64,000 nucleotides of DNA from JAFECT01 sp036501825 (GTDB lineage: Bacteria; Pseudomonadota; Alphaproteobacteria; Caulobacterales; Caulobacteraceae): the NCBI GenBank assembly GCA_036501825.1, contig DASXZP010000027.1, positions 1 through 64,000 of the forward strand, written 5' to 3'. Shown one piece after another: positions 34,915-44,476 of the stretch. Positions within the stretch are counted from its first letter, which is position 1, and each line of letters begins with the position of its first letter. The notes below the pieces were generated by a model. That model made no database searches. It saw only the letters and a program-made list of their open reading frames with translations, and was not told the DNA's origin. The translations under genes and the position numbers were made by a program.

Positions 34915-35909
34915 GCGGGCTCCTGCTGGCTGATGCAATGGAACGAGCCGCCGCCGGTGAGAATGGCGGACGAGGCGAGGCCGATCACGTCGCGGTTCGG
35001 GAACGCGGCGCGCAGAACACGCAACGCGGCTTCGCCGGCGTCGGCGTTTTCGTACAGCGGCACGACGACCGCGCGGTTGGCGATCAGGAAGTTCATGTGC
35101 GAGGCGGGGATCAATTCGCCGTCCTCGTCTTGCATGCGCCCGGGCGAGGGTACGCGCACCACTTCCAGCGGCCGTCCGTCCGCATCGGACGACTGCGCGA
35201 GAATCTCGGCGGCGAGGTCGTAGATCTCCGCGTTCGGATCGTCGGCGCCGAAGGCTTCCGGGCAGGCAACGACGCCAGGGCGCAGAAACCGCGCCAGGTT
35301 GTCAACGTGGCCGTCGGTATGGTCGTTCAGCAAACCGTCGTCGAGCCAGATCGTCTTGCGCATGCCGAGCGCGCGTTTCAGCACGTCTTCGGCTTGGGTC
35401 TCGGTCCAGTTGCGATTGCGGTTGGGGTTCAGCACGCACTGGCGGGTGGTGATCACCGTGCCGGCGCCGTCATGTTCCAGCGCGCCGCCCTCCAGCACCA
35501 CGTCGAAGCGGTCGAGGTCGGTTTGCGAGGCGTTGGCGATCTGATCGGCCACCTCTTCGTCGTAGGGTAGTTCGTACTTGCCGCCCCAGCCGTTGACGGT
35601 GAAGCCGACCGCGCGCGGGGTCGCGCCCTCGCGGACAAAGATCGGGCCGGTGTCGCGAAACCAGATGTCGCCGAAGCGGCCGGGGACGACCTCGACCTGC
35701 GGCAGGCGGCGCGTGGCGTCGGCCACCGCTTCCTCGCCGTAGGCGATCAGGCGCACCCGCTCGCCGCCGGGACCGGCCAGGGCGCGGGCCAGGGCCGCCA
35801 CCTCGTCGCGGGCGGCCGCCAGGTTGTCCAGCCACAGGTCCGCATGGCTCGGAAAGCCAAGCCACAGCGCCTTGTGCTGCGCCCATTCGGCGGGAACGAC
35901 GCGGTTCAT
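34911..35909 (-). CDS. aguA: Agmatine deiminase
   Basis: 332 residues, guanidine-group-modifying fold. Blocks: WAQHKALWLGFP, FGDIWFRDTGPIF, NGWGGKY, EGGALEHDG and NDHTDGHVDN. The C-terminal catalytic Cys is in GGGSFHCISQQEP. It converts agmatine to N-carbamoylputrescine, the substrate of AguB. The pair gives putrescine from arginine-derived agmatine. The C-terminus overlaps the aguB start. Confidence 0.96.
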
Positions 35910-35985
35910 CGGGCTCCTGTTGGGCTGCGGCCGGAAAGCGCGCGCAGATAGGCACGTGGGGGGGCGGGGTCAAGGGAAGAGAAGG

Positions 35986-36221
35986 GAGTCCACGGACCCA
36001 CACGGACGCACACGGAAAAAGAAAGAAGGATTGTCCACGAACCACACGAACCACACGAACGAAGCCAGACTTCCCGCGTCGCAGACGCGACTTTCATTGA
36101 GGGGCGCTTCGCGCCGAAAGACCGGTTCGGAAACGCGTTCGTGTGGTTCGTGTGGTTCGTGGACAAATATTCTACGGAAACGCGACGCCATCCGTGTGAG
36201 TCCGTGTGGGTCCGTGGACTC
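35986..36221. repeat. Palindromic element C, nested type (outer arms)
   Basis: Outer arms GAGTCCACGGACCCACA / TCCGTGTGGGTCCGTGGAC as in element A, enclosing the inner palindrome at 36031-36166. The right outer arm is preceded by ACGGAAACGCGACG. The junctions between outer and inner parts match those of element A, so both are copies of one composite. It lies between aguA and the TonB receptor terminator, within a gap of 397 bp (35910-36306) that holds nothing else but that terminator. Confidence 0.85.
36031..36166 (+). repeat. Inner palindrome of element C
   Basis: Arms TTGTCCACGAACC plus ACACGAACC units, mirrored on the right. The core hairpins in order are GCGTCGCAGACGC then GGCGCTTCGCGCC, followed by TTCGGAAACGCG before the right arm. 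Its orientation is opposite to the inner module of element A. Confidence 0.8.
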
Positions 36222-36243
36222 TCTTTTCTTCTCGCGCGCCGCG

Positions 36244-36275
36244 CAAAGAAAAAGGGCGGCTCCGAGGAGCCGCCC
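36244..36275 (-). terminator. Rho-independent terminator of the Oar-like receptor gene
   Basis: On the minus strand GGGCGGCTCCTCGGAGCCGCCC forms a 9-bp perfect stem followed by TTTTTCTTT, about 30 bp after the receptor stop codon. Confidence 0.92.
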
Positions 36276-36306
36276 AGTTGAAACGCGGGGGTACTCTACG
36301 CGTCGA

Positions 36307-39300
36307 CTAGAACTTGAAGCGGAAGCCGATCTTGATCTGCCAGGTGGCCGTGTTGGCGGTCACCGACGGCGTGTTCAGGGTTTCGAACTTCTTGGTGAAG
36401 CTGTTGAACTGGTAGAAGTTGCCGACGCCGTGGGTACAGGTGGCGGCGGCGGTGTTGTTGCCGAGCGCGGCCGAACCGGAGAACTGGCAGTTCACCGCGG
36501 TGATCGGGTCGAGCACGTAGGGGAAGCCGCCCTGCTCCAGCACGCCCCACTTTTTGTTCAGCAGGTTGCCCAGGTTGAGGATGTCCAGGTAGCCCTCGAG
36601 CTTGGCGCCGCTCGGGAGGAAGCCCGGGATTTCCTGCGCCAGATGAACGTCGGTGGTGATGTAGTCCTTCGAGAAGAACTGGTTACGCGGCGAGATATGG
36701 CCAGCGTAGTCGATCAGCCCCGTCTGGTGCAGGAAGGTGTTGAAGGCGGTCATCATCGCGGGCGTGAAGTTCGGCCCGTAGGTGACCTTCGGGTCGCTGG
36801 TCAGGGTGACGTTGCCGCTCGAGTCCTTGGCCGGGACGTAGAGCAGTTCGTTGTCGGTCGTCGTGTACAGGCTGTTTAAGCCATACATGCCGGTGGCCGC
36901 ACCCGTCGCCGTGGTCTGGTCGAGGAAGCCGTAGGAGAACGGCAGGCCCGAACGATCCTGGAAGAACAGGCCGATCTTGGTGAAGTTGTCACCGAACCAG
37001 GCGTGGCTGTACTCGACCGAGAGTTTGTTGTCGTACTTGATCAGGTAGTTCGAGTTGCCGGCCACGTTGCCGTTGAAGTTGGACGAACCGACTTCACGGT
37101 AGTTCGAGGTCGCCACCGAGCTGGTGCCCGGGTTCACGTCCTGCGCCCAGGTGCGGGTGAAGGAGTAGGACAGGCCCAGGCCGTTGAACAAGCCGCCGCG
37201 GAAGTCCTTCTCGGCCCACAGGGTGACTTCGCGCTCATAGCCCTTGTGGGTGTCGAACAGCGTGATGTCTTCGCGGTTCAGACGCGCATTGGAGCCGTAC
37301 ATCGTCTGACCGGCGGCGAGCGTCGTGCCGTACTCCTGGCGGCCGTCGGGGGCGACGGTCCAGGTCTGACCGCCGTTCACGCAGGTGTGGGTGAGCGCGC
37401 AGTTGTAGGCGCCTTGATAGACGTCCTGCCAGTACAGCGCGTTGTTGACGATCGAGTCGACCGCGTCACCGCCGAAGTGCCAGTTGTCGCCCAGCCAGAA
37501 GCGGCTGAGGTCCGGCGCGTCGTAGCGGAAGCCCAGCGACGCCTTCCAGATCGACGCCGGTTCGAAGCCCGGCGCGATCGCGTTGACCACGCCGGTGCCG
37601 GCATTGGCGCTGGCGGTGTTGGCCGCCTGGGCGCCGGCGCCGACCGTCTTGCCGGTCACCCCGGTGAGCGAGCCGGGGCACACCGTCGCCTGGTTGGCGA
37701 TCGTGCAGGTGACCAGGCCGGTCAGGTTGCCCGGGTTGGAGTAGCTGTCCGAGATCCAGACGTTGGGGGTGCCGCCCTGGAACAGGCCGAAGCCGCCGAA
37801 CACGCTGAGGCCCGATAGCGGCGTCCAGTTGAAGCCCGCGCGGGGCTGAACGACGCTCATGCCGTTCAGGTTCTTGGCGTTGGTATAGCCGTAGGCGGCG
37901 TCGAACGCGGGGTTGAACTTCGGGCTATCGCCGGACGTGTACCAGTCGTAACGCAGGCCGTAGCGCAACGTCAGGTTCGGCATCAGCGCCCATTCGTCTT
38001 GAATGTAGGCGCTGTTGGTCATGAAGCTGAACGAGGCGGCGCCGTCGGCCTTCACGTTGTCCGCCGCACTCGAGTACTTCAGCGAGAACGCATTGCCGGC
38101 CTGCAGATCGGCGATCGAGTTGAACACATAGGCGCCGTTGGCGTTCTGCACGAACTCGTTGAAAATCGACACTCGCTCCGACTCGAGGCCGGCGGTGAAG
38201 GTGTGATCGCCCCAACGGTAATCGGCCTTGAAGCGGGCCAGGTCCGTCGAGTTGGTCAGCTGGTTGGCCTGACGCGAGATGTCCGGACCCAGGATGATGC
38301 TGGGGCAGGGCGAGGCGGCCGTACAGGTCGGCGACCCGTTCGACTGGAACACCGTGCCGGGCAGATAGACCTGGAACTGGGCGAAGCTGGTGCCGGCGAG
38401 CGGCGCCGAGTTGTTGATCGCCTTCTTGTGCGAGACGTCGATCTCGGTCGAGAAGTTGTCCGTCCAGTGTGAGAACAGCTGGCCGGTGTAGACCGTCAGG
38501 TCGGTTTCGAGCACGTACCACTTCGACAGCAGGGCGAGCGTGGGCGAGCTGGTCGAGGTCGAGTCGCCGGTGGAGTTCAACGAGCCGCCGTTGGTCGACT
38601 GATATTCGAACACCGCGCGCTGGTTGTCGGTGATGTTCCAGTCGAGCTTGATGAACTTCTTGGTGTCCTGAACCGGCAGACTCGACTGCGAGAAGCTCAG
38701 GGGATCATAGCCGTATTGGCTCTTGATCAGGTTCTGAACCTGGTTCGCCTCGGCGGTGGTGACGTCGGGAACCTTGACCGCGAAGTTGGAGTCCGACGGG
38801 CCGGTCGTGGAAGGCTGGTTCGAGATGTACTTCTCGTAGTTCAGCGTGAAGAACAGCTTGTCCTTGATCAGCGGGCCCGACAGAGTCGCGCCGTAGGTGG
38901 TTTCGCTGAACGGCGTGGTGAACGCCTGGTCCACCCCGCTGATGTTGATGAAGTCCTGGCCGCGCAGGTGGTTGTTGTCGTACTCGTAGAAGACTTCGCC
39001 ATGGACGTCGTTGCCGCCCGACTTGGTGACGATGTTGACCACGCCGCCCTGGAATTCGTCGTACTGCACGTCATAGGGCGCCACGTCGACGTTCAGCGCC
39101 TGGATCACCGACAGCGAGATCGGCGAGCGCTGGGTCGGATAGCCGTTGGCGTTCAGGCCGAAGTCGTCGTCCTGCTTCACGCCGTCGATCAGGATGGTGT
39201 TGGTGCGGTTGTTCTGGCCGCCGATGATCAGCGCGTTGCTGTTCGACGGGTCGAGCACCACGTAGGGCGACTTGCGAAGGAAGTCCTTGATGTCGCGGGT

Positions 39301-39753
39301 CAGCGACGGAAGCGTGTCGACGTCGGTCAGGGTGATGCGCGTCTGCGGACCCATGGTGCTCTTGGAGCGCACCGCGGTGACGATGACTTCGCTGACCTGG
39401 TTGCCGCTGGCCGATTCCACCACGACGTCCGCCGTGGTCGGGTCGCCGATGGCTACGGCCGCGACCTGGGTCGAGCCCGAGGCGTTGCCGGCGCCGGTCA
39501 CCGTGATCGTGTACGGGCCGCCCACGCGCTGGTTCAGCACGGAGTAGACGCCGTCGCCGTTGGTGACCGTGGTGGTCGAGGTGCCGCTGGGGTCGTGGCG
39601 CACCACGACCGTGGCGCCGGCGACCGGATGACCCGCGGAATCGGTGACGCGTCCAGAGACGCCCCCGGTCGTGACCTGCGCATAGACCGCCGGCGCCATC
39701 GCGAGCGCCAGCACAGCCGTCGCTGCGCCGTATGCCAATCTCCTAGCTAGCAT
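36307..39753 (-). CDS. Oar-like TonB-dependent receptor with N-terminal carboxypeptidase-regulatory-like domain
   Basis: 1148 residues. A signal peptide (MLARRLAYGAATAVLALAM, cleavage near VYA) is followed by a CarboxypepD_reg-like beta domain (GGVSGRVTDSAGHPVAGATV). A plug follows (TRDIKDFLRKSPYVVLD, NTILIDGVKQDDDFG, QGGVVNIVTKSGGNDVHG), then a very long beta barrel ending KIGFRFKF with terminal Phe. This is the Oar/OmpA-related TonB receptor type. The ligand is unknown; peptides or complex organics are common guesses. GGGGGAC precedes the start. It is transcribed alone, with its own terminator. Confidence 0.92.
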   Translation of the reverse strand: MLARRLAYGAATAVLALAMAPAVYAQVTTGGVSGRVTDSAGHPVAGATVVVRHDPSGTSTTTVTNGDGVYSVLNQRVGGPYTITVTGAGNASGSTQVAAVAIGDPTTADVVVESASGNQVSEVIVTAVRSKSTMGPQTRITLTDVDTLPSLTRDIKDFLRKSPYVVLDPSNSNALIIGGQNNRTNTILIDGVKQDDDFGLNANGYPTQRSPISLSVIQALNVDVAPYDVQYDEFQGGVVNIVTKSGGNDVHGEVFYEYDNNHLRGQDFINISGVDQAFTTPFSETTYGATLSGPLIKDKLFFTLNYEKYISNQPSTTGPSDSNFAVKVPDVTTAEANQVQNLIKSQYGYDPLSFSQSSLPVQDTKKFIKLDWNITDNQRAVFEYQSTNGGSLNSTGDSTSTSSPTLALLSKWYVLETDLTVYTGQLFSHWTDNFSTEIDVSHKKAINNSAPLAGTSFAQFQVYLPGTVFQSNGSPTCTAASPCPSIILGPDISRQANQLTNSTDLARFKADYRWGDHTFTAGLESERVSIFNEFVQNANGAYVFNSIADLQAGNAFSLKYSSAADNVKADGAASFSFMTNSAYIQDEWALMPNLTLRYGLRYDWYTSGDSPKFNPAFDAAYGYTNAKNLNGMSVVQPRAGFNWTPLSGLSVFGGFGLFQGGTPNVWISDSYSNPGNLTGLVTCTIANQATVCPGSLTGVTGKTVGAGAQAANTASANAGTGVVNAIAPGFEPASIWKASLGFRYDAPDLSRFWLGDNWHFGGDAVDSIVNNALYWQDVYQGAYNCALTHTCVNGGQTWTVAPDGRQEYGTTLAAGQTMYGSNARLNREDITLFDTHKGYEREVTLWAEKDFRGGLFNGLGLSYSFTRTWAQDVNPGTSSVATSNYREVGSSNFNGNVAGNSNYLIKYDNKLSVEYSHAWFGDNFTKIGLFFQDRSGLPFSYGFLDQTTATGAATGMYGLNSLYTTTDNELLYVPAKDSSGNVTLTSDPKVTYGPNFTPAMMTAFNTFLHQTGLIDYAGHISPRNQFFSKDYITTDVHLAQEIPGFLPSGAKLEGYLDILNLGNLLNKKWGVLEQGGFPYVLDPITAVNCQFSGSAALGNNTAAATCTHGVGNFYQFNSFTKKFETLNTPSVTANTATWQIKIGFRFKF

Positions 39754-40025
39754 TCTGTCCCCCTTAAGGAATACGGACGCGCCAAAAAGCACCCGCCGTC
39801 GGGCGGGCCGCGTCGGGGTCAGAGGTAAAAAGACGGCGCGACAGTCCTGTGAAATTGCTTGTGTCGGACCGTCACGAAAGCAAACGCGTGGCTCTTGGGA
39901 AACACTCGATCTTTGCGCGGATAAACCGTCACGCAAACGTCGCTCCTGTCGCAGACGAACTGTCGCCTATGTGTCAAATCATACGACGCGCAGAACACGC
40001 GGAGACTCTGCCGCTTTCTCGCCGG

Positions 40026-41243
40026 TCAGGCGAGGAATGTCTTCATCGCGACGTCGACATCGGCGAGCTTCTCCGCGTCGACCTCGCGCGCTTTCGCGAT
40101 CAGGATTTTGCCGGCCATGAACTCCGCGGGCGCATTCACTGCCTCGACAGCGAGCACGCGGGCGCCCCTCAAGTGGAAAATCGCGAAATGATTTGCCTCA
40201 ATGTTTCCGCGAACCACAATTTTGTCGGGGTCGAGACTCACGCCGGCGATCTGAAGTTTGAGATCGTACTGGTCGGACCAGAACCAGGGCGTCTCCGGCG
40301 CCGGACGCGGCTTGCCGCAGATCGCCGACGCCGCCTGCTTGGCCTGCTCCAAGGCGTTGGGCACGCTCTCCAGCCGCATGGCCGCGCCGTACAGCGGCAG
40401 CGGCCGGTGGGTGCAGTCGCCGATGGCGAAGATCGACGCATCGCTGGTGCGCGCATCCTCGTCGACCACAATGCCGCCCTTGCAGGCGAGGCCGCCGGCT
40501 GAACCCAGGCCGTCGCAGGCCATGGCCCCCACGCCCACCAGCACCGCGTCGCCTTCGATCACGCGGCCGTCGGCCAGGGCCACCGCCTTGCCAGTCGGAT
40601 CGATCGATGTCGCCGCCGCGCCGGTCAGGATCTCGACGCCGCGTTCGCGGTGGTAGCGCTCGAAAAAGGCCGACAGCGGCTCCGACGCCACCCGCGGCAG
40701 GACCCGGCGTTCGCGCTCCACCACCACCGCCTCGCAGTTGAGCGCGCGGGCTGAGGCCGCGACCTCCAACCCGATGTAACCCGCGCCCACGACGATCAAC
40801 CGTTGACCGGGCGTCAACGCCGCCTTCAGCCGGTCGGCTTCCGCCGCGGTGCGCAGCTCCAGAACGGCCGAGTCGTTGGCGCCCGGGATCGGCAGCTTGC
40901 GCGCGCTCGAGCCGGTGGCGAGGATCAGGATGTCGTAGGCGACCGTGCCGCCGCCTTCGAGGGTCACGGTCTTGGCCGCCCGGTCGATGGATGTGGCGCG
41001 GGTGTTCAGCCGCAGGTCGATGGCGTGCTCGGGATAGAAGGCCTGTGGCCGCAGCAACAGCGACTCACCGTCGGCCTCACCCTTCAGCCAGGCCTTGGAC
41101 AGGGGCGGCCGCTGGTAGGGCGCCAGCGGCTCTTCGCCGATCAGGGTGACAGCGCCTGCGAAACCGAACTGGCGCAGAAACGCCGCCGCCGAGCCGCCCG
41201 CATGGCCCGCCCCCACGATGACAATGCGATCGCCGTCAGCCAC
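40026..41243 (-). CDS. FAD-dependent ferredoxin/rubredoxin-type NAD(P)H reductase
   Basis: 405 residues. The first dinucleotide fold (IVIVGAGHAGGSAAAFLR) binds FAD, YQRPPLSKAWL is the family signature, the second fold (LIVVGAGYIGLEVAASA) binds NAD(P)H, and the FAD-Asp block is IFAIGDCTHRP. A C-terminal reductase domain holds ETPWFWSDQYDLKLQIAG. This is the ThcD/putidaredoxin-reductase type that passes electrons to a [2Fe-2S] ferredoxin for a cytochrome P450 or dioxygenase. No partner gene is adjacent in the window. Confidence 0.92.
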   Translation of the reverse strand: MADGDRIVIVGAGHAGGSAAAFLRQFGFAGAVTLIGEEPLAPYQRPPLSKAWLKGEADGESLLLRPQAFYPEHAIDLRLNTRATSIDRAAKTVTLEGGGTVAYDILILATGSSARKLPIPGANDSAVLELRTAAEADRLKAALTPGQRLIVVGAGYIGLEVAASARALNCEAVVVERERRVLPRVASEPLSAFFERYHRERGVEILTGAAATSIDPTGKAVALADGRVIEGDAVLVGVGAMACDGLGSAGGLACKGGIVVDEDARTSDASIFAIGDCTHRPLPLYGAAMRLESVPNALEQAKQAASAICGKPRPAPETPWFWSDQYDLKLQIAGVSLDPDKIVVRGNIEANHFAIFHLRGARVLAVEAVNAPAEFMAGKILIAKAREVDAEKLADVDVAMKTFLA

Positions 41244-41301
41244 CGAAACATCCCCGAAAGCCGCGACATAGGCGGTTCGGGGAGCCCGGGCCAGCGGTTC
41301 C

Positions 41302-42099
41302 TCAGAAGGCGGGGTTCTTCAAGGCGTCGCCTTCGGCGGTGCAGACGGGATCGGTCTGGCCCGAGGCGCGGCGCTGGTCGATCTCGGCCTTGGCGGCCTT
41401 CAGGTCGGCCTGGAACTCCGCCGAGTTCTGCTCGGCGGCGAAGACCGCGGCGCCCACGCGGCGGCCCGCCTCCACGTCCGAGACCCAGTGCACCCCGCAC
41501 ACCACCCGGCTGTCGCCGATGGCGGCGCCGCGGCGCATGATTTCGGCCGCCTTGTCCGGCTCCATCTCGGCCATGGCCAGGGTCCAGGCCCAGCTGATCG
41601 AGGAATGGCCCGAGGGGTAGGAGAAGCTCTTGGCGAGATGCTCGTCGCGCGGCACGCAGATCGGCGAGGCGTTGTCGCCGGCGATCGGGCGGGGCCGTTT
41701 GTAGAAGTCCTTGGCCGCGTTGTAGCTGACCGACACGTCCTCATACATGCGGGTGAGCAGGCGGGTCACCGCCGGCGGCTGGTTCTCGCCCAGGCGCGCG
41801 CCCAGGGCGCAGTCGTACAGCCGCGCCGCGCGGGCGGGCCCGATGTCGGCGTCGCCCTGGGCCACGGTCCAGCGCGGGGAGTCCTTCAGCGCCTGGGTCG
41901 CCTCGAACACCTGGCGGTCGGCGGTCATGCGTGGCGAGTCGGCGGCCGGGGGCGGCGGGACATAGGCCTGGCCCACAGGGACCTGGGCTGCGGACAGATA
42001 GCCCTTCAGCTTGGGGGCTTGGTCGGCGGCCAGCACCGTGGACACCACGCCCAGCCCGATCACGCCCGCCAGCACGAGCGTCTTCATCCGTATGGTCAC
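41302..42099 (-). CDS. Class A non-specific acid phosphatase (PhoN/PAP2 superfamily)
   Basis: 265 residues, secreted (MKTLVLAGVIGLGVVSTVLA signal). All three PAP2 motifs are present: KDFYKRPRP, YPSGHSS and SRVVCGVHWVSD. It releases phosphate from organic monoesters in the periplasm. The GTG at 42099 is taken as the start because GGGGAG lies seven bases before it; ATG 42087 is poorly placed relative to that site. It lies between the FAD reductase and the divergent PadR-type regulator. Confidence 0.92.
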   Translation of the reverse strand: MTIRMKTLVLAGVIGLGVVSTVLAADQAPKLKGYLSAAQVPVGQAYVPPPPAADSPRMTADRQVFEATQALKDSPRWTVAQGDADIGPARAARLYDCALGARLGENQPPAVTRLLTRMYEDVSVSYNAAKDFYKRPRPIAGDNASPICVPRDEHLAKSFSYPSGHSSISWAWTLAMAEMEPDKAAEIMRRGAAIGDSRVVCGVHWVSDVEAGRRVGAAVFAAEQNSAEFQADLKAAKAEIDQRRASGQTDPVCTAEGDALKNPAF

Positions 42100-42185
42100 A
42101 CCCAGTCTCCCCTTGGCCGCCTCGGATTCCCCAAGGCCGCACCCTACCTCAAGCGCAAACGGCCGCGCCGGTCTACCTCCGTCTC

Positions 42186-42240
42186 TTGACCAGCGGAATG
42201 GTCTTACGATATATCGTGCGATATGCTCATACGATATAGG
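42186..42240 (+). promoter_or_regulatory. Promoter and palindromic operator of the PadR-type gene
   Basis: TTGACC (42186-42191) and TATATC (42210-42215) form a possible -35/-10 pair with 18-bp spacing. Overlapping them are two perfect palindromes, ACGATATATCGT (42206-42217) and ATATCGTGCGATAT (42211-42224), with a further half site TACGATATA just before the ribosome site. This is a likely autoregulatory operator. Confidence 0.7.
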
Positions 42241-42251
42241 AGGTAGAGCTC

Positions 42252-42884
42252 ATGTTTGGTTGGAAAGACGATGATCGTCCCCACCGCGGCCGTGGACACG
42301 GCCACCACCACCATCACCACGAAGAAGCCCGCGAGCGTGAGTGCGCCGGCGGCAGAGGCGGCCCCCGCGGCTGGGGCGGCCGTCATCGTGGCTTCCCGGG
42401 CGGGCGCGGTTTCGAGCGCGGCTTCGGCGGACGCATGTTCGGCCCGGGCGATCTTCGCCTGGTGCTGATGGCTCTGATCGAAGAGAAGCCCCGCCACGGC
42501 TACGACCTGATCAAGGCCATCGAAGAAGCTTTCGGCGGCGCCTATGCGCCGAGCCCGGGCGCGGTCTATCCGACGCTCGCCCTGCTTGAGGACGAGGGTC
42601 TGCTGACCGTCTCCGAACAGGGCGGCAAGCGCATCCACACCCTCACCGACGCCGGCAAGGCGTGGCTCACGGAAAACCGCGCGGCCGTGGACGGGGTGAT
42701 GGAGCGCATGCGTATGGCCGCGCGCGTCCTGTCGGGCCAGGCTACGCCCGAGACCGTGCACGAAACCCTGCGCACCCTGCGCCAGGCGATCCAGATGAAG
42801 CCCGGCGACTGGTCGCTGGAAGAAGAAGCCCGCGTGGTCGAAATCCTGATGACCGCCGCCCGCGCGATCAGCCGCCAGGCGTGA
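42252..42884 (+). CDS. PadR-family metal-responsive repressor, YqjI-like
   Basis: 210 residues. The N-terminal 55 residues are His, Gly and Arg rich (GHGHHHHHHEEARE), a likely metal-binding region. A PadR winged-helix follows (GDLRLVLMALIEEKPRHGYDL, SPGAVYPTLALLEDEGLLT) with a helical dimerisation tail. The layout and sequence closely follow E. coli YqjI, a nickel-responsive repressor of a ferric reductase gene. The upstream palindromes suggest autoregulation. AGGAGG lies before the ATG. The regulated partner gene is not obvious in this window. Confidence 0.88.
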   Translation: MFGWKDDDRPHRGRGHGHHHHHHEEARERECAGGRGGPRGWGGRHRGFPGGRGFERGFGGRMFGPGDLRLVLMALIEEKPRHGYDLIKAIEEAFGGAYAPSPGAVYPTLALLEDEGLLTVSEQGGKRIHTLTDAGKAWLTENRAAVDGVMERMRMAARVLSGQATPETVHETLRTLRQAIQMKPGDWSLEEEARVVEILMTAARAISRQA

Positions 42885-43013
42885 CCTGACCGCCGCCGTA
42901 GCCCATAGTCACCCATTCAAGCGGGAGAAACGACATGCGCACGGCGGCGATCTTGGGCGCGCCAGAAGCTCACATCGGCATCCTGTTCGTGCGCAAGCCG
43001 TGAAGGTGACCCG

Positions 43014-43286
43014 ATGGTCCGCGAAGAAATGATTGCTGGCCTTCAGATAGTCTGTGCGCCGAAAGGGCGAGGGTATTCATCAGAGGAAATCAACCAACTC
43101 CTCTTGACCCTTTGCGCGGCCTCGCCCGATCCCATTGGCGCGATGAGGCTCGTTGTTGAGTCACTCCGCCCGATGACGGTCGAAGAGTTGGTTGATGAAA
43201 TCTTGGCCCTGAATCCTCGCAAGCTCAGCGACGTTCCGGGGGCAGAATTGCCGATTAGCCACCCGTTGCGTCGGATGTGTCGATAG
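43014..43286 (+). CDS. Small hypothetical protein
   Basis: 90 residues (MVREEMIAGLQIVCAPKGRGYSSEEINQLL...), soluble, with predicted helices (SSEEINQLLLTLCAA, TVEELVDEILAL). No family was recognised. It has noticeably lower GC than its neighbours, like the genes at 7960-8328 and 11325-11600, hinting at recent acquisition. GTGACCCG lies before the ATG but no clean Shine-Dalgarno site. It stands alone downstream of the PadR gene. Confidence 0.45.
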   Translation: MVREEMIAGLQIVCAPKGRGYSSEEINQLLLTLCAASPDPIGAMRLVVESLRPMTVEELVDEILALNPRKLSDVPGAELPISHPLRRMCR

Positions 43287-43332
43287 GCGGGCGCTAGCGG
43301 CCACCACACTCGACATGAAGTGAGGCGAGACA

Positions 43333-43365
43333 AACAAAAGCGGGACGCCGTCGCCGGCGCCCCGC
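43333..43365 (-). terminator. Rho-independent terminator after the DHS-like gene
   Basis: On the minus strand GCGGGGCGCCGGCGACGG continues into CGTCCCGC, a GC-rich hairpin followed by TTTTGTTTG, 25 bp after the stop codon of the deoxyhypusine-synthase-like gene. Confidence 0.85.
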
Positions 43366-43390
43366 TCTTCATCTCAGCACTCCGCCTCGA

Positions 43391-44443
43391 TCAGTGGGCG
43401 AACAGTTCCGCCCAGCGGCGCTTGTTGCGGTTCTTCCAGTGGCCGCGGTGGTAGGCGTCGGAGCCGATCAGGGGGACCACGGTCGAGGCTTCGGCGAACA
43501 CCATCTGTTCGTGGGTCACATCCACCTTGCCCCAGGAGCAGGCTTCTTTCAGGGTCGAGGACGAGCACGCGCCGTCGCGGACGTCGGCGACGGTGATCTG
43601 CACCGCGTACTTGTGCATCTCGACTTCTTCACCGAGGATTTCGCCGCACACCACCGTGTCCTGGGCGAAGTTCTTCGGCACGCCGCCGCCGACCATGAAC
43701 AGGCCGGTCGTGCCGGCCTTGATCTTGATCTCTGTCAGTTCGCGGAAGTCGGCGACCGCGTCGATCATCAGATAGGGCTTGCCCTGTTTGGCGCGCTCGA
43801 CCTGGTGCTTGACCAGGCCGAAGCCGGCCGAGGAATCCACGAACGCCGGGCAGAAGATCGGCGCGCCTTCGTGATAGGCGGTTTCGATCAGGGAGTTCGG
43901 CTTCTTGGCGTTGCCCGCGGCCAGCCACTTGCCGATCTCATAGATGAACTCGCGCGAGGAATAGGCGCGCGGCTCGAGACTCTCCGCGATCTGATAAATC
44001 GCGTGGTCGCAGGCCTGCAGTTCTTCCTCGTCGATATAGGTGTCGTAGATGCGGTCGATGTACATGGCGCGCAGGTCGCGGTCGTCGACGTTCGACTGGG
44101 CCTGATAGTGCTTGAAGCCGAGCGCTTCGAAGAAATCCATGTCGATGATCGAGGCGCCGGTGGCGACCACCACGTCGATCATGCCGTATTTGATCATGTC
44201 GCGGTAGACGTGCATGCAGCCGCCGGCCGAGGTCGAGCCCGCCAGGGTCAGCCACGGCGAACAGTCCTTGTCCTCCAGCGCCATGTTGAAGATGTCGGCC
44301 GCGCGCGCGGTGTCGCGCGAGCTGAACGACATCTTGCGCATGGAATCGATGATCGGGCGGGCGTCGTAGGACGTGATGTCGACGTGCTCGACAACGTTGG
44401 CGAGCAGTTCCGCCTTCTGGTTGGCAGGGGGTTTGGCGTTCAT
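43391..44443 (-). CDS. Deoxyhypusine synthase-like protein (probable polyamine enzyme)
   Basis: 350 residues of the DHS family. NAD-site blocks GSTSAGGCMHVYRDM and ATGASIIDMDF are present, and the active-site lysine region EACSWGKVDV aligns with the DHS catalytic Lys. Bacteria have no eIF5A, so hypusine formation is not expected; bacterial homologues are linked to polyamine transfer such as homospermidine formation. The next gene upstream encodes an ornithine-decarboxylase-like enzyme, supporting that role. ATG 44443 is used because upstream codons cross the terminator hairpin. A strong terminator follows. Confidence 0.88.
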   Translation of the reverse strand: MNAKPPANQKAELLANVVEHVDITSYDARPIIDSMRKMSFSSRDTARAADIFNMALEDKDCSPWLTLAGSTSAGGCMHVYRDMIKYGMIDVVVATGASIIDMDFFEALGFKHYQAQSNVDDRDLRAMYIDRIYDTYIDEEELQACDHAIYQIAESLEPRAYSSREFIYEIGKWLAAGNAKKPNSLIETAYHEGAPIFCPAFVDSSAGFGLVKHQVERAKQGKPYLMIDAVADFRELTEIKIKAGTTGLFMVGGGVPKNFAQDTVVCGEILGEEVEMHKYAVQITVADVRDGACSSSTLKEACSWGKVDVTHEQMVFAEASTVVPLIGSDAYHRGHWKNRNKRRWAELFAH

Positions 44444-44476
44444 CGTTCGAGTTGCCTCTTGGCTGAGCGCCCGTCG

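Noticed and set aside
42935..43003. 22-codon frame after GGGAG downstream of the PadR gene (MRTAAILGAPEAH...)
   Set aside because: The ribosome site is good, but the peptide has no recognisable feature and could be a gene remnant or chance; not supportable as a gene.
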